Shown: piece after piece, positions 31,230 through 42,542 of the stretch
Numbering within the stretch: the first letter of the stretch is position 1
Layout of the letters: every line of letters starts with the position of its first letter
Assembly (NCBI GenBank): GCA_018822845.1
Contig: JAHJJD010000086.1
Coordinates: forward strand, 1-49,820
Direction: 5' to 3'
Length of the DNA: 49,820 nucleotides
Source: Gammaproteobacteria bacterium
Lineage (GTDB): Bacteria; Pseudomonadota; Gammaproteobacteria; Thiotrichales; Thiotrichaceae
The notes under the pieces: generated by a model
What the model saw: the letters and a program-made list of their open reading frames with translations, nothing else
Database searches by the model: none
What the model was told of the DNA's origin: nothing
Made by a program: the position numbers and the translations under genes

Positions 31230-34041
31230 ATTCACGCACCTCACCTGCACCTTCGACATTATCGACACAGCGGCCACACAACTCAGGATGCCCAGCATGA
31301 CTCCCCACATCTTCGCGATGATGCCAGCAACGGGTACACTTGCCATGCCTGGAACGGGACACGCGCACGAATACATGCTCCATCACCTCCACTGCATCCT
31401 CTGGCACATCAGCCAGATCGTGCAAATGGGCACCTGATGTAATCAACACAAAACGCAACTCATCACCCAGCTTCACCAATGGATCAGCTCCAGGCTCGCG
31501 CGCATCCTTGCGGTAATAAATATCGACTTCAGCATCCAGACCCGCACCGATCTTGCCCGCCACCCGCACCTCTTCGAGTTGCTTGCTGATCAGCTCACGC
31601 AGGTTGAAAACTGAACTCCACTCGCTGGCAGACAGCTTGTCACCCGCATCCAGCCGGAACAGGCCATCATACCATTCGGTAAACAGCACGGAATCCACCG
31701 CCTTTTTACCCGGCATGTGTTGCCAGATTTCTTCGGACGTGAAGCTCAGCACCGGATACAACCAGCGCACCATGGCATTGAGGATATGCCAGGCCGCCGT
31801 TTGTGCAGAACGACGCCCGAGACTATCTGCCCGCATGGTGTACTGACGGTCTTTGGTAATATCGAGGAACAGGCTACCCAATTCCACAGTACAGAAGTTA
31901 AGCACCTCCTGTGCAATCAGATGGAACTGGAAGCGGTCGTAGGCCAATAGCACCTTTTCCTGTACCTGCGCAGCCTGATCCACCGCCCAGCGATCCAGCG
32001 CCAGCATGTCGGCAGCCGGAACCATGTCGCGTGCCGGATCAAAATCATTCAGATTGGCCAGCAGGAAACGCGCCGTGTTGCGGATACGCCGGTAAGCGTC
32101 TGCCGTGCGTTTGAGGATCTCATCGGAAACCGACATTTCACGGCTGTAATCAGTCGCGGCTACCCACAGGCGCAGGATATCTGCCCCCAGCTTGCCCGTA
32201 ACTTCCTGCGGCGCAACGATATTGCCCTTGGACTTGGACATTTTCTCGCCTTTCGCATCCACCGTGAAACCATGGGTCAAAACAGTGCGGTAAGGCGCTT
32301 CGCCGCGAGTGCCAATAGCCGACAGCAGGGATGACTGGAACCAGCCGCGATGCTGGTCGGAACCTTCCAGATACACATCCGCCGGAAATTGCAACCCTGC
32401 GCGACGTTCCAGCACAGAGGCATGAGTTACACCAGAATCAAACCAGACATCCAGCGTATCTGTTGCCTTGTCATAGTTGGCTGCATCCTTGCCCAGCAAC
32501 TCTTCGGTTTCGAGCCGGAACCATGCATCAATGCCTTCACGCTCAATGCGTTGCGCCACTGCCTCAATCAAGGCTTCAGTATGCGGATGCAGCTCGCCAG
32601 TTTCCTTGTGCACAAACAAGGTGATCGGCACACCCCAGTTACGCTGACGGGAAATACACCAATCCGGGCGGTTCTGCACCATGCCTTCGATCCGTGCCTT
32701 GCCCCAATCGGGCAACCACTTGACGCCCTGGATAGCCTCCAGTGCTTTTGCCCGCAAACCATTCTGATCAAGACTGATGAACCACTGCGGCGTGGCGCGG
32801 AAAATCAGCGGGGTTTTATGCCGCCAGCAATGCGGGTAGCTGTGGCGTAGCTTGTCGGCTTTCAACAGCTTGCCACGCTCGGTCAACACTTCCAGCACAT
32901 GCGGGTTGGCCTTGTGGACGGATTCGCCCGCAAACAATTCGGTATTCGGCAGGAAACAACCATCGCCACCGACCGGATTGTCGACCGGTAGCCCATATTT
33001 CTGCCCGACCACGAAGTCTTCCTGACCATGGCCGGGAGCCGTGTGGACAGCCCCTGTACCAGCATCAGTGGTAACGTGATCACCGAGAATAACCGGCACG
33101 TGGCGGGCGTAGAATGGATGCTGTAACTGCAAACCTTCCAGCGCATCACCCTTGCAGCGGGCAATGATAGTGAAATCACTGATTTCAGCACGTTGCAGCA
33201 CGGATTCGTGCAGAGCCTCCGCCAACACCAAACGTTCGGTAGCAGTTTGCACCACCACGTATTCCAGTTCCGGGTTCAGGGCAACAGCCTGATTGGCTGG
33301 CAAGGTCCACGGCGTGGTTGTCCAGATAACAACAGAAACTTCACCATCACCGGCAGCATCTGGGACACGCTTCAGCAGGTCGCCTTCATCAACCACAGTG
33401 AAACGCACGTCGATGGAGAACGATGTCTTGTCGGCATACTCCACTTCCGCCTCCGCCAGCGCCGAACCGCAATCGGTACACCAGTGCACCGGCTTTGCGC
33501 CCTTGTGCAGATGCCCGTTGGCAGCGATACGCCCCAGCGCACGCACGATGTCGGCCTCGGTCTGGAAATCCATGGTCAGATAGGGGTTTTCCCACTCGCC
33601 CAGCACACCAAGGCGCTTGAAATCCTTGCGTTGCAGCTCAATCTGCTCGTGGGCATACTCCCGGCAGGCTTTGCGGAAAGCAAACGCATCCACCTTGTCA
33701 CCAGCCTTGCCCAGCTTCTCTTCCACCTTGAGTTCAATCGGCAGACCGTGGCAATCCCAGCCTGGCACATAAGGCGCATCAAAACCGCCCAGGGTTTTGC
33801 TCTTGACGATAATATCCTTGAGAATCTTGTTGACAGCATGACCAATATGAATGGTTCCGTTGGCATACGGAGGGCCATCGTGAAGAATGAATTTGGGGCG
33901 GCCTGCGGCATGTTCACGCAATTTCTGGTAAAGCTGGCGGGTTTCCCAGCCCTCCAGCATGCCTGGCTCACGCTTGGCCAAGTCACCACGCATCGGGAAC
34001 TGCGTATTCGGCAGGTTGAGGGTATGCTTATAATCCGTCAT
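31222..34041 (-). CDS. ileS: Isoleucyl-tRNA synthetase
   Basis: The 939-residue class I enzyme charges tRNA-Ile. The HIGH signature is [16 protein letters not shown] near residue 65 and the KMSKS loop is [10 protein letters not shown] near 605. The editing domain lies between them ([14 protein letters not shown]). A C-terminal zinc site is formed by [12 protein letters not shown] and CGRCV. The length is standard for the bacterial form sensitive to mupirocin-type inhibitors (inference from type). It is followed by lspA with an 8-base overlap. Confidence 0.97.
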   Translation of the reverse strand: MTDYKHTLNLPNTQFPMRGDLAKREPGMLEGWETRQLYQKLREHAAGRPKFILHDGPPYANGTIHIGHAVNKILKDIIVKSKTLGGFDAPYVPGWDCHGLPIELKVEEKLGKAGDKVDAFAFRKACREYAHEQIELQRKDFKRLGVLGEWENPYLTMDFQTEADIVRALGRIAANGHLHKGAKPVHWCTDCGSALAEAEVEYADKTSFSIDVRFTVVDEGDLLKRVPDAAGDGEVSVVIWTTTPWTLPANQAVALNPELEYVVVQTATERLVLAEALHESVLQRAEISDFTIIARCKGDALEGLQLQHPFYARHVPVILGDHVTTDAGTGAVHTAPGHGQEDFVVGQKYGLPVDNPVGGDGCFLPNTELFAGESVHKANPHVLEVLTERGKLLKADKLRHSYPHCWRHKTPLIFRATPQWFISLDQNGLRAKALEAIQGVKWLPDWGKARIEGMVQNRPDWCISRQRNWGVPITLFVHKETGELHPHTEALIEAVAQRIEREGIDAWFRLETEELLGKDAANYDKATDTLDVWFDSGVTHASVLERRAGLQFPADVYLEGSDQHRGWFQSSLLSAIGTRGEAPYRTVLTHGFTVDAKGEKMSKSKGNIVAPQEVTGKLGADILRLWVAATDYSREMSVSDEILKRTADAYRRIRNTARFLLANLNDFDPARDMVPAADMLALDRWAVDQAAQVQEKVLLAYDRFQFHLIAQEVLNFCTVELGSLFLDITKDRQYTMRADSLGRRSAQTAAWHILNAMVRWLYPVLSFTSEEIWQHMPGKKAVDSVLFTEWYDGLFRLDAGDKLSASEWSSVFNLRELISKQLEEVRVAGKIGAGLDAEVDIYYRKDAREPGADPLVKLGDELRFVLITSGAHLHDLADVPEDAVEVMEHVFVRVSRSRHGKCTRCWHHREDVGSHAGHPELCGRCVDNVEGAGEVREYA

Positions 34042-34224
34042 CGTCAGTCCTGTTGTCTTTTACAGTGTTACACTGCACCATAGTCGGCGAAGAATACCAA
34101 GTTTCACCCTAAAAACCGATAGGTTAAGGTGTTTTCACGCCACTTTACCTATAAGATAGGGTATTTCAGATTTTTGTACTCCCTCACAACAAGGGCAATG
34201 ATTATTTAATAAGGGATCCCTCTC

Positions 34225-36024
34225 ATGCGTCATACAACCACTCTTATGGCGGGCTTGCTGTGCCTTGGTCTTACTGCATCTTCAACCCTGATGGCTGAAA
34301 TCGGTATCGCCGCTGAAACACCAGCCAACATCGCACCACCAGCGGAAACAGCCCCCAAAGCACCACAAGAAACCGTAACACCTGGAGCGGCTCCTGCGCC
34401 AGCTCCGCCCCTACAGGCAGAAGCAATCCCGGCCAGTAATGACCCTAACGACCCACGTGAAAAAATCAAGGATGCCGTCGTCAAGGTTTACATCGTTCAG
34501 CACACTTACCAAACCCTTTCGCCATGGAATTCCGACTCGCAAAAAGGTTCCGGTTCCGGCCTGATCATCAACGGCAACCTGATCCTGACCAATGCGCACG
34601 TCGCCGCCGACGCCACTTTCCTGGAAGTGCAGCGTCATGGCGAAACCAAACGTTATGAGGCCGACGTGGTATTCATTTCCCACGAATCCGACCTCGCCCT
34701 GCTGCGCACCAAGAATCCCGAAGCCTACCAAGGCATCCAGCCGCTGGAGCTAGGCGATTTGCCCAAAATGCAACAACAGGTGGAAGTGTACGGGTTCCCG
34801 ATCGGTGGCAATACCCTGAGCGTTACACGCGGTGTGGTTTCACGTATCGAAAAGCAGAATTACGTCCATACCGGCGAAAACCTGATTGCCGTACAGGTCG
34901 ACGCAGCCATCAACTTTGGCAACAGCGGCGGCCCGGTCATTTCTGATGGCAAGGTAGTCGGGGTAGCCATGCAATCCAGCTTCCTGACTGAAAATATCGG
35001 CTACATGATCCCTACACCGATCATTCGTCACGTTCTGGATGACATCAAGGATGGCAAGGTAGACGGCTACGGCTTTCATGGCTTTGAAACCCAGTCCATG
35101 GAAAATCCTGCCATGCGCCGCAAATACAACGTGAGCGAAGACCAGACCGGCATGCTGGTTCACAAGGTTTACAAACAGTCCCCATCCGAAGGTAAAATCC
35201 AGATCGGTGACATCGTAACCGAAATGGACGGGCACAAAATCGAAAACAACGGCACGGTCGAATTCCGCCCAGGTGAATACATCGACTACACCCATTACAT
35301 TGACATGCACCAGATCGGCGAAGACATGAAGGTCAAAATCATTCGCGCCGGGAAAGAGCAGGAAATCACCCTGAATCTGGAAAAGCCCGGCAAGGAATAC
35401 CTGCTGGTCAAACCCAACCAGTATGACAAACAACCCACCTTCTTCATTTACGGCGGTTTTGTCTTCATGCCACTGAATCAGGATGTCATTGACGCGATGG
35501 ATGGCCTGCCAGCCCGCATTGGCGCTCTGACTTACGAATCACCGGACGACATCCGCAGCGAAGCCGTTATCATGACCAAGGTGCTGCCAGCGGACATCAA
35601 CAAGGACTATCACCATGACAGCAACCTGCTGATCGAAAAGATTAACGGTGAAAATTTCCGCAACTTCCGTGAATTCTTTGACAGGATCCAGGCAGCCAAC
35701 ACCGACTTCATTACGCTGGAAACTGCTGATGATTACCAGATCGTGATTGACCGCAAGGAAGCCCTGAATAGCCAGACCGGCATTCTGGCGCGCTACGGCA
35801 TTACCAACGACCGCTCAAAGGACTTGCAAGCCATTAACCAGGCCGCACAGGAACCCAGCGTGGTCGCACCTGCTCCGGCACAACCAGCTGCTCCTGCCTC
35901 CCCGCAGGCAGAAGCCACCCCCGCACCTGTAGTGCCAGCCATACCTGCAACGCCTGCCGTTCCACAGACCGAAGCCATGAACCCGCCACCTGCGACACCA
36001 GCAACCGGAGCACCCCGCATCTGA
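34225..36024 (+). CDS. Secreted Deg9-like trypsin-family serine protease with PDZ region
   Basis: The 599-residue protein has a signal peptide (about 1-24), a Pro/Ala-rich linker to about residue 70 and a trypsin-like domain with the triad H125 (TNAHVAAD), D156 (ESDLALL) and S234 (GNSGGPV). A PDZ-like region follows around residues 310-400 and a further domain to about 535. The tail of about 60 residues is again Pro/Ala-rich. The pattern [21 protein letters not shown] and [13 protein letters not shown] resembles the Deg2/Deg9 branch of HtrA proteases rather than DegP. It probably acts in protein quality control in the periplasm or outside. Its stop overlaps the mutL start (TGATG). A paralogue lies at 45020-46534. 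Confidence 0.88.
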   Translation: MRHTTTLMAGLLCLGLTASSTLMAEIGIAAETPANIAPPAETAPKAPQETVTPGAAPAPAPPLQAEAIPASNDPNDPREKIKDAVVKVYIVQHTYQTLSPWNSDSQKGSGSGLIINGNLILTNAHVAADATFLEVQRHGETKRYEADVVFISHESDLALLRTKNPEAYQGIQPLELGDLPKMQQQVEVYGFPIGGNTLSVTRGVVSRIEKQNYVHTGENLIAVQVDAAINFGNSGGPVISDGKVVGVAMQSSFLTENIGYMIPTPIIRHVLDDIKDGKVDGYGFHGFETQSMENPAMRRKYNVSEDQTGMLVHKVYKQSPSEGKIQIGDIVTEMDGHKIENNGTVEFRPGEYIDYTHYIDMHQIGEDMKVKIIRAGKEQEITLNLEKPGKEYLLVKPNQYDKQPTFFIYGGFVFMPLNQDVIDAMDGLPARIGALTYESPDDIRSEAVIMTKVLPADINKDYHHDSNLLIEKINGENFRNFREFFDRIQAANTDFITLETADDYQIVIDRKEALNSQTGILARYGITNDRSKDLQAINQAAQEPSVVAPAPAQPAAPASPQAEATPAPVVPAIPATPAVPQTEAMNPPPATPATGAPRI

Positions 36025-37847
36025 TGCCGATACGTCAGCTTCCTACCCACCTGATCAACCAGATTGCCGCAGGCGAGGTCGTTGAACGCCCCGCCTCGGT
36101 GGTCAAGGAACTGCTGGAAAACGCCCTCGATGCCGGAGCCACCCGCATCGAGGTCAACATCGAGCAAGGCGGCGGCAAACGCATCCGCATCCGAGACAAT
36201 GGCAGTGGCATTCCCCGCGACGAACTCATGCTGGCACTCAGCCGCCACGCCACCAGCAAAATCAGCACACTCGACGATCTGGAACAGGTGCGCAGCCTCG
36301 GCTTCCGGGGGGAAGCATTACCCAGCATTGCCTCTGTTTCCCGCCTGGTCCTCAGTTCCCGGCACGCTGACGCAGAACAGGGCTGGAAACTGTTTGGCGA
36401 TGGCCAGGAAGTGTTCGATGAACCGGAACCCGTTGCTCACGCAACCGGCACCACGGTTGATGTTGCCGACCTGTTTTTCAATACTCCAGCACGGCGCAAA
36501 TTCCTCAAGGCAGAAAAAACCGAATTCGGCCATATCGAAGACATGCTGCGCAAAATTGCACTCAGCCGCTTTGATGTCGCGTTTGAACTGAACCACAACC
36601 AGAAAAACACCTTGCGCCTGCGCCCCTCGGATGACCGCAGCGGGGCGGAAAGGCGCATCGCTGACATCTGCGGTAGCGCATTTGCAGAGCAAAGCCTGTA
36701 TCTGGACTACGAAGCAGCAGGATTGCGCCTATGGGGCTGGGTGGGTTTGCCAACATTTTCCCGTTCGCAGGCTGATCTTCAGTATTTCTACGTCAACGGA
36801 CGCAATGTGCGCGACCGGCTAATCACCCATGCAGTCAAGCAGGCATATCAGGACGTGATGTATCACGGGCGGCACCCGGCTTTCGTCCTGTTCCTGGAAC
36901 TGAATCCGCAACTGGTGGATGTGAATGCACACCCAACCAAGCAGGAAGTACGCTTCCGCGAAGGGCGGCTGGTGCATGATTTCCTGTTCCGGACGCTGCA
37001 TCAGGGGCTGGCGGACATCAGGCCGGGGGATGCTGCTGGTGCTCCAACACATGTTCCAGCGCAAGCGCCGGATACCCCCCATCCCAACCTTCCCCCGCAG
37101 GGGGGGAAGGAGCAGGAAACCCCTTCGTACCGGCCAACATATCAGCCACAGCATCAGCAGCGTCTACAGATGCCGGTGCGGGAACAGATGGGTGTTTACC
37201 AGCAACTCTATAAACCTGTCACAGAACCTGCCGCAGCGCCACCAGAAATACCCGCCGACGAAATACCCCCGCTCGGCTACGCCATCGCCCAACTGCACGG
37301 CATCTACATCCTCGCCCAGAATGCCAGCGGGCTGGTGGTGGTCGACATGCATGCAGCCCACGAGCGCATTACCTACGAATACCTCAAGCAAAGCATGGCG
37401 GAAGACGCCATCCGCTCACAGCCACTACTGGTTCCAGCCAGTCTGAATGTCAGCCGGAAAGAGGCCGATTATGCCGAACGACACGCAGACACCTTCCAGT
37501 CACTGGGTTTTGAGCTGAGCAGAATGGGCATGGAAAAACTCGCCATCCGCGCAGTCCCCAGCTTGCTGAAAGACAGCAATACGGAAGCACTGGTGCGCGA
37601 TGTACTGTCTGACCTGATTACCCACGGTGAAAGCAGTCGCATTCAGGAAGCCATGAACGAAATCCTTGCCACCATGGCCTGCCACGGCTCGGTACGCGCC
37701 AACCGCAAACTCAGCATTGCGGAAATGAATGCCCTGCTGCGCGATATGGAACGCACTGAACGCAGCGGACAATGCAATCATGGCCGCCCGACCTGGACGC
37801 AAATGTCCCTGGACCAGATCGACAAACTGTTCCTGCGGGGCCGGTAA
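36024..37847 (+). CDS. mutL: DNA mismatch repair protein MutL (endonuclease type)
   Basis: The 607-residue protein has the N-terminal GHKL ATPase ([39 protein letters not shown]) and a C-terminal dimerisation domain. The latter keeps [12 protein letters not shown], matching the DMHA(x)2E(x)4E metal motif, plus ACHGSVRA and CNHGRPTW. MutL of this type nicks DNA itself, unlike E. coli MutL, which relies on MutH. The linker contains an inserted palindrome (37088-37110). The start overlaps the protease stop, and the stop overlaps miaA. Confidence 0.96.
   Translation: MPIRQLPTHLINQIAAGEVVERPASVVKELLENALDAGATRIEVNIEQGGGKRIRIRDNGSGIPRDELMLALSRHATSKISTLDDLEQVRSLGFRGEALPSIASVSRLVLSSRHADAEQGWKLFGDGQEVFDEPEPVAHATGTTVDVADLFFNTPARRKFLKAEKTEFGHIEDMLRKIALSRFDVAFELNHNQKNTLRLRPSDDRSGAERRIADICGSAFAEQSLYLDYEAAGLRLWGWVGLPTFSRSQADLQYFYVNGRNVRDRLITHAVKQAYQDVMYHGRHPAFVLFLELNPQLVDVNAHPTKQEVRFREGRLVHDFLFRTLHQGLADIRPGDAAGAPTHVPAQAPDTPHPNLPPQGGKEQETPSYRPTYQPQHQQRLQMPVREQMGVYQQLYKPVTEPAAAPPEIPADEIPPLGYAIAQLHGIYILAQNASGLVVVDMHAAHERITYEYLKQSMAEDAIRSQPLLVPASLNVSRKEADYAERHADTFQSLGFELSRMGMEKLAIRAVPSLLKDSNTEALVRDVLSDLITHGESSRIQEAMNEILATMACHGSVRANRKLSIAEMNALLRDMERTERSGQCNHGRPTWTQMSLDQIDKLFLRGR
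37088..37110. repeat. GC-rich palindrome inside the MutL linker
   Basis: CCTTCCCCC (37088-37096) and GGGGGAAGG (37102-37110) form a 9-bp stem around GCAGG. It is translated in frame as part of [10 protein letters not shown] in the linker between the ATPase and C-terminal domains. The composition is like the repeat between hflX and rho, and the disordered linker would tolerate such an insertion. Confidence 0.65.
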
Positions 37848-38773
37848 TGGATAAAGCCATTTTCATCATGGGACCAACCGGTAGCGGAAAAACTGATCTG
37901 GCCGTTGCCTTGCGCAAGCATTTCCCGGTAGAAATCATCAGCGTCGATTCCGCCCTCGTCTACAAGGGCATGGACATCGGCAGCGCCAAACCGGATGCGG
38001 CAACCTTGGCGCAAGCCCCGCACCGCCTGATCGACTTTCTTGACCCCTCCCAACCCTATTCGGCTGCTGACTTCCGGGAAGACGCCCTGCGTGAAATGGC
38101 CGACATAACGGCACAAGGCCGCATCCCCTTACTGGTCGGCGGCACCATGCTCTATTTCCGCGCCCTCGAATATGGCCTGTCCGATCTGCCGGAAGCCAGC
38201 CCCGACATCCGCGCCAGACTGGAAGCCGAGGCTGCCGAGCACGGCTGGCAAACATTGCACAACCGTCTGGCTGGAATTGATCCAGTAGCCGCGAACCGCA
38301 TTCACCCCAATGACCCTCAACGCCTGCAACGTGCACTGGAAGTCTACGAACTCACTGGCAAGTCGCTCACCGAACTTCAACAAGCCGTATGGCATGAAGC
38401 CTGCCCATATAAGCTATTAAAAATTGCGTTAATACCTGAAAACCGCGCCTGGCTACATGCCCGGCTTGCACAGCGCTTCGACCAGATGCTCGAACAGGGT
38501 GTTATTGAAGAAGTCCAGAAACTATTGGCTCGCGGGGACTTGGACTCCCGCCTGCCTGCTATTCGCGCAGTTGGCTACCGGCAAATATGGGATTATTTAA
38601 TTAACAAAATAGACTACAATCAGATGCACGATCGTGCTATTGTCGCAACACGGCAGCTTGCTAAGCGTCAGATGACATGGTTGCGTTCCGAAAAAGAAAT
38701 TTCTGTGTATAATCCCCAGGAAGACCACCTTTCATCGGTAATCAGCGACGTTTCGGCGTTTATTGGCGGATGA
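37847..38773 (+). CDS. miaA: tRNA dimethylallyltransferase
   Basis: The 308-residue enzyme adds an isopentenyl group to A37 of tRNAs reading UNN codons. The P-loop [14 protein letters not shown] lies at the N-terminus and [18 protein letters not shown] follows, with the conserved GYRQIWDYL region near the C-terminus. The ATG at 37847 overlaps the mutL stop (TAATG), so the genes are translationally coupled. A longer frame from 37772 lies inside mutL. Confidence 0.96.
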   Translation: MDKAIFIMGPTGSGKTDLAVALRKHFPVEIISVDSALVYKGMDIGSAKPDAATLAQAPHRLIDFLDPSQPYSAADFREDALREMADITAQGRIPLLVGGTMLYFRALEYGLSDLPEASPDIRARLEAEAAEHGWQTLHNRLAGIDPVAANRIHPNDPQRLQRALEVYELTGKSLTELQQAVWHEACPYKLLKIALIPENRAWLHARLAQRFDQMLEQGVIEEVQKLLARGDLDSRLPAIRAVGYRQIWDYLINKIDYNQMHDRAIVATRQLAKRQMTWLRSEKEISVYNPQEDHLSSVISDVSAFIGG

Positions 38774-38930
38774 ACGGATACGTCCGACAAACTGACATTT
38801 GTGCGAGTCGACGAAACTGTTAAGCTTTCAGGCGTCGAAGGAAATAAGCGACTGGCTCACTACCCAACCCCTAGCTTTAGGTGTGAGACCATAACAACCA
38901 CAAACCCAAGAATATTTTTAGGAGAAGCTC

Positions 38931-39158
38931 ATGTCGAAAGGGCACACATTACAAGAACCCTTCCTTAATGCCCTGAGAAAGGAACGGATTCCTGTCTCTA
39001 TCTATCTCGTCAACGGTATTAAATTACAAGGTCACGTTGAGTCTTTTGACCAATTTGTTGTACTTTTGGGGAATACTGTCAGCCAACTGGTATACAAACA
39101 TGCCATTTCCACGATCGTGCCTGCTCGCCCGATCAAATTGGCATTGGCCCCTGAGTAA
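38931..39158 (+). CDS. hfq: RNA chaperone Hfq
   Basis: The 75-residue Sm-like protein forms hexamers that pair small RNAs with mRNAs. The Sm1 region ([23 protein letters not shown]) and the YKHAIST motif are intact, and the C-terminal tail is very short (about 10 residues) compared with E. coli. GGAG lies 8 bases before the ATG. A 157-base spacer after miaA may carry a promoter, and hflX follows 28 bases later. Confidence 0.97.
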   Translation: MSKGHTLQEPFLNALRKERIPVSIYLVNGIKLQGHVESFDQFVVLLGNTVSQLVYKHAISTIVPARPIKLALAPE

Positions 39159-39186
39159 TCAATAAAGGAAAGAGGAAGGTTGCCGA

Positions 39187-40473
39187 TTGGAACTGTTTGA
39201 GCGCCCCGGAGGCGGTGAAAACGCGGTACTCGTTCAAATCAGTTTCAATACGGCAAAGTCCAGCCAGGATGAAAGGGAGTTTATCGAACTGGCTCGTTCG
39301 GCTGGTGCCGAAATAGCCGGATTTATTAGCGGATCACGCCAAAGCCCCGACCCTCGACATTTCATTGGTGAAGGCAAAACGCAGGAAGTACACGACCTGT
39401 TGCTTGCGCATGACGCCAATCTGGTCATTTTTGATCATTCCTTATCCCCCGCGCAAGAACGCAATCTGGAAAAGCAGCTGCAATGCCGCGTTCTGGATCG
39501 CACTGGCCTGATTCTGGATATCTTTGCCCAGCGCGCCCGCAGCCATGAAGGCAAACTTCAGGTTGAACTGGCTCAGCTAAAACACCTTTCAACCCGCCTT
39601 GTTCGCGGATGGACTCACCTTGAACGCCAGAAAGGGGGCATCGGTTTGCGTGGCCCTGGTGAAACCCAGCTTGAAACTGACCGGCGGCTGATTGGCGAGC
39701 GCATCAAACAGATCAACAAACGCCTGGAAAAAGTCCAGAACCAGCGAGAACAGGGAAGGCAAGCGCGCAAGAAGGCCGAAATTCCCACCGTCTCCCTGAT
39801 TGGCTACACTAACGCTGGCAAATCCACCCTGTTCAACGCCCTGACACAGGCTGAAGTCTATGCAGCAGACCAGTTGTTTGCCACACTTGACCCTACCTTG
39901 CGCCGGGTGCAACTCCCCAATCAGCAGGAAATCATCCTTGCTGATACGGTAGGCTTCATCCGCCACCTGCCACACGACCTGGTAGTCGCTTTCCGCTCTA
40001 CCCTACAGGAAACCATAGATGCCGACCTGCTCTTGCACGTTACTGACAGTCACGACGAGCAGCGCGAACTTTACCGTGAACAGGTCAACAAGGTGATTAC
40101 CGAAATCGGCGCAGAACACGTGCCACAGATCGAAGTAATGAACAAGATTGATCTCGGTGGACAAGCCCCACACATGGAAGAAGGCAACGGCGTCAGCCCC
40201 ACCCGCATTTACGTTTCAGCCCAGAAGCAGCTTGGGCTGGAGATGCTACTGGAATATCTTGGCAACTATTTTGCTGGCCAGATGTTTCGTGGCGAATTGA
40301 ACATCCCACCCAAACACGCGCGCCTGCGCTCCCGCCTCTATGCTGACAAGGCTATTCAAACGGAACAGATTTCGGAAGAAGGCAATTTCCGCCTGAACGT
40401 GGCGATTGACCAACGGCGGCTAGACCAATATTTACAAGAAGAAGGACTGTCACTCGACGATTTGGGGAATTAA
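39187..40473 (+). CDS. hflX: Ribosome-associated GTPase HflX
   Basis: The 428-residue protein has the N-terminal HflX domain (FIGEGKTQEV, DHSLSPAQERNLEKQL), a coiled region with LRGPGETQLETDRR, and a GTPase domain with GYTNAGKSTLF (G1) and ADTVGF (G3) and NKID (G4). HflX splits stalled ribosomes under stress. The start is the TTG at 39187, 7 bases after AGAGGAAGG; it gives MELFERPGGGE, matching the usual MFxRP beginning. The hflKC genes that follow in E. coli are absent. Confidence 0.95.
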   Translation: MELFERPGGGENAVLVQISFNTAKSSQDEREFIELARSAGAEIAGFISGSRQSPDPRHFIGEGKTQEVHDLLLAHDANLVIFDHSLSPAQERNLEKQLQCRVLDRTGLILDIFAQRARSHEGKLQVELAQLKHLSTRLVRGWTHLERQKGGIGLRGPGETQLETDRRLIGERIKQINKRLEKVQNQREQGRQARKKAEIPTVSLIGYTNAGKSTLFNALTQAEVYAADQLFATLDPTLRRVQLPNQQEIILADTVGFIRHLPHDLVVAFRSTLQETIDADLLLHVTDSHDEQRELYREQVNKVITEIGAEHVPQIEVMNKIDLGGQAPHMEEGNGVSPTRIYVSAQKQLGLEMLLEYLGNYFAGQMFRGELNIPPKHARLRSRLYADKAIQTEQISEEGNFRLNVAIDQRRLDQYLQEEGLSLDDLGN

Positions 40474-40587
40474 ATCCCCCTCGTTCCCCCTTTTTCAAAG
40501 GGGGAGGCAAGAGAACCAACTATCAAATCACTCAGATAGCGACTCTTACCCCCTCCTTTGAAAAAGGAGGGGCTGGGGGAGGATTTT
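40473..40587. repeat. MITE-like imperfect inverted repeat between hflX and rho
   Basis: The 115-base stretch has two strong hairpins. CCCCCTTT with AAAGGGGG forms the first (40486-40504); CCCCTCCTTT with AAAGGAGGGG forms the second (40550-40572). The outer ends, AAATCCCCC near 40473 and GGGGGAGGATTT near 40576, are roughly complementary. It fills the gap between the convergent hflX and rho genes and may act as a two-way terminator. No open reading frame or transposase is present. Confidence 0.75.
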
Positions 40588-40596
40588 CTTCGGGAT

Positions 40597-41856
40597 TTAC
40601 CCCCGACGCATAACGTCGAAGAACTCGCTATTGGTCTTGGTCTTGGAAAGCTTGTCGAACAGCAGCTCCATCGCGTCCAGATCGTCCATGCCATGCAGGA
40701 ACTTGCGTAGCACCCACAGGGTTTGCAGCTCTTCCTGGGTGGTGAGCAACTCTTCGCGGCGGGTGCCGGAGCGGTTGATATTGATGGCCGGGAATACGCG
40801 CTTCTCGGAAATGCGGCGATCCAGATGGATTTCCATGTTGCCGGTTCCCTTGAATTCTTCGTAGATAACCTCGTCCATCTTGGAACCGGTATCAATCAGC
40901 GCAGTAGCAATAATGGTCAGGCTGCCGCCTTCCTCAATATTACGCGCAGCACCGAAGAAACGCTTGGGGCGATGCAACGCATTCGCATCCACACCACCGG
41001 TCAGCACTTTGCCCGATGACGGCACCACGGTGTTGTAAGCGCGCGCCAGACGGGTAATGGAATCCAGCAGGATCACCACGTCACGCTTGTGCTCAACCAG
41101 ACGCTTGGCCTTTTCGATCACCATTTCTGCCACCTGCACATGGCGGGCGGCTGGCTCGTCGAAGGTGGAGGAAACCACTTCACCCTGCACCATGCGCGAC
41201 ATTTCCGTCACCTCTTCCGGGCGTTCGTCGATCAGCAGCACGATCAGGTAACACTCGGGGTAATTGGAGGCGATGCTCTGCGCAATGTTTTGCAGCATGA
41301 TGGTCTTACCGGCCTTGGGCGGCGCGATAATCAGGCCACGCTGGCCTTTACCGTAAGGTGCCACAATGTCGATAACGCGGGCAGTGATGTCTTCACGACT
41401 GCCGTTGCCGCGCTCCATACGCATACGTTCGTCAGCATGCAAGGGCGTCAGGTTTTCAAAGGCAATCTTGTTGCGGGCGCTTTCCGGTGGCTCAAAGTTG
41501 ATGGTGTCCACTTTCAGCAGCGCGAAATAACGCTCATTATCCTTGGGGGGACGAATTTTACCCGCAATGGTGTCGCCGGTACGCAACCCAAAACGGCGGA
41601 TCTGGCTAGGGGAAACATAGATGTCATCGGCCCCGGCCAGGTAGCTGGAATCCTGGGAGCGCAGGAAGCCGAAGCCGTCCTGGAGGATTTCCAACACGCC
41701 ATCGCCATAAATGTCCTCGCCACTTTGCGCATTGGCTTTCAGCAGGGCAAAAACGATGTCTTGTTTGCGGGTTCGGGAGATGCTTTCAATACCCATCGCC
41801 TGAGCCATCTCAAAGACTTCGGCGGCAGATTTCTTTTTTAATTCAGACAGGTTCAT
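40597..41856 (-). CDS. rho: Transcription termination factor Rho
   Basis: The 419-residue RNA-dependent helicase has an N-terminal Rho-N domain ([19 protein letters not shown]), the RNA-binding cold-shock-like fold around [13 protein letters not shown], and an ATPase core with Walker [16 protein letters not shown] and Walker [18 protein letters not shown]. The Q-loop and R-loop regions are intact and the length matches E. coli Rho. It is downstream of trxA on the same strand, after a 315-base leader. Confidence 0.97.
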   Translation of the reverse strand: MNLSELKKKSAAEVFEMAQAMGIESISRTRKQDIVFALLKANAQSGEDIYGDGVLEILQDGFGFLRSQDSSYLAGADDIYVSPSQIRRFGLRTGDTIAGKIRPPKDNERYFALLKVDTINFEPPESARNKIAFENLTPLHADERMRMERGNGSREDITARVIDIVAPYGKGQRGLIIAPPKAGKTIMLQNIAQSIASNYPECYLIVLLIDERPEEVTEMSRMVQGEVVSSTFDEPAARHVQVAEMVIEKAKRLVEHKRDVVILLDSITRLARAYNTVVPSSGKVLTGGVDANALHRPKRFFGAARNIEEGGSLTIIATALIDTGSKMDEVIYEEFKGTGNMEIHLDRRISEKRVFPAININRSGTRREELLTTQEELQTLWVLRKFLHGMDDLDAMELLFDKLSKTKTNSEFFDVMRRG

Positions 41857-42171
41857 AAATGATGATGAAGTAGTACAAGAAATGTCTTTTCAGTGAACAG
41901 GAAGCCCCTCTCGCCGGAGTCTCCGCGCCCAGCTGGAAGAAACTGCCGGAAACGCTTTATAGCCATGACACATTAAGCTTTTCAGCCTGGTAATTGGCAT
42001 TTAAACAGGAGTCTACGATCAAGGAATACGAGACAGGATTCGCAGGAATGAATCTGGATGCAGATTCAAGTGAGTCTAAATTAGCATGTGAATTATCTAG
42101 AGTCCAGTAAATATAGCGGGTTTCAGCACGTCATGCAGTAAAAAGCACCTGCATGACGCGCCCACAACCCT
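41857..42171 (-). promoter_or_regulatory. Long leader between trxA and rho
   Basis: No gene is seen in these 315 bases. In E. coli, rho is preceded by a long leader used for autoregulated termination, and this gap is well placed for the same role. Near the trxA end lies a perfect 10-bp inverted repeat (42129-42158). No clear -35/-10 pair was found by eye; a weak candidate on the minus strand has TGGACT and TAATTT with a 17-base spacer. The assignment as a leader is inference. Confidence 0.45.
42129..42158. terminator. Hairpin after trxA
   Basis: CGTCATGCAG (42129-42138) pairs perfectly with CTGCATGACG (42149-42158) around a 10-base AT-rich loop. It lies 13 bases past the trxA stop codon. No T run follows on the minus strand, so it may be a stability hairpin or an attenuating structure between trxA and rho rather than a complete intrinsic terminator. 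Confidence 0.5.
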
Positions 42172-42504
42172 TTAAAGGCTCTGGTTCAGGAATGCAGTCA
42201 GCTGGGATTTGGAAAGTGCTCCCACCTTGGTGGCTGCAACTGCGCCATCCTTGAACAGCATCAGTGTCGGAATTCCACGAATGCCGTAACGGGGTGGTAC
42301 GCCCGGATTTTCATCAATATTCAGTTTGGCGATTTTCAACCTGCCATTGAACTCATCAGAAACAGCAATCTCGTCCAGCAATGGGGCAATCATTTTGCAT
42401 GGCCCGCACCACTCTGCCCAATAATCAACTAGCACGGGGGTGTCGGATTTCAATACTTCCTGTTCAAATGTGGAATCGGAAAGTTGAACGATGTCTTTAC
42501 TCAC
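42172..42504 (-). CDS. trxA: Thioredoxin 1
   Basis: The 110-residue cytoplasmic disulfide reductase has the active site WCGPC (C33, C36) in [21 protein letters not shown] and the cis-proline in RGIPTLMLF. The start codon is GTG (42502-42504), with GGGAG upstream. The trxA-rho order is conserved in gammaproteobacteria. It lies 38 bases after the LysM gene on the same strand. Confidence 0.97.
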   Translation of the reverse strand: MSKDIVQLSDSTFEQEVLKSDTPVLVDYWAEWCGPCKMIAPLLDEIAVSDEFNGRLKIAKLNIDENPGVPPRYGIRGIPTLMLFKDGAVAATKVGALSKSQLTAFLNQSL

Positions 42505-42542
42505 AGAAGGGTTCTCCCTGATTTTTCATTGCATTGTGGCCA

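Noticed and set aside
38774-38930. Structured RNA or riboswitch before hfq
   Set aside because: Partial pairing between TGGCTCAC and GTGAGACCA is visible, but it needs internal loops and matches no RNA family I recognise.
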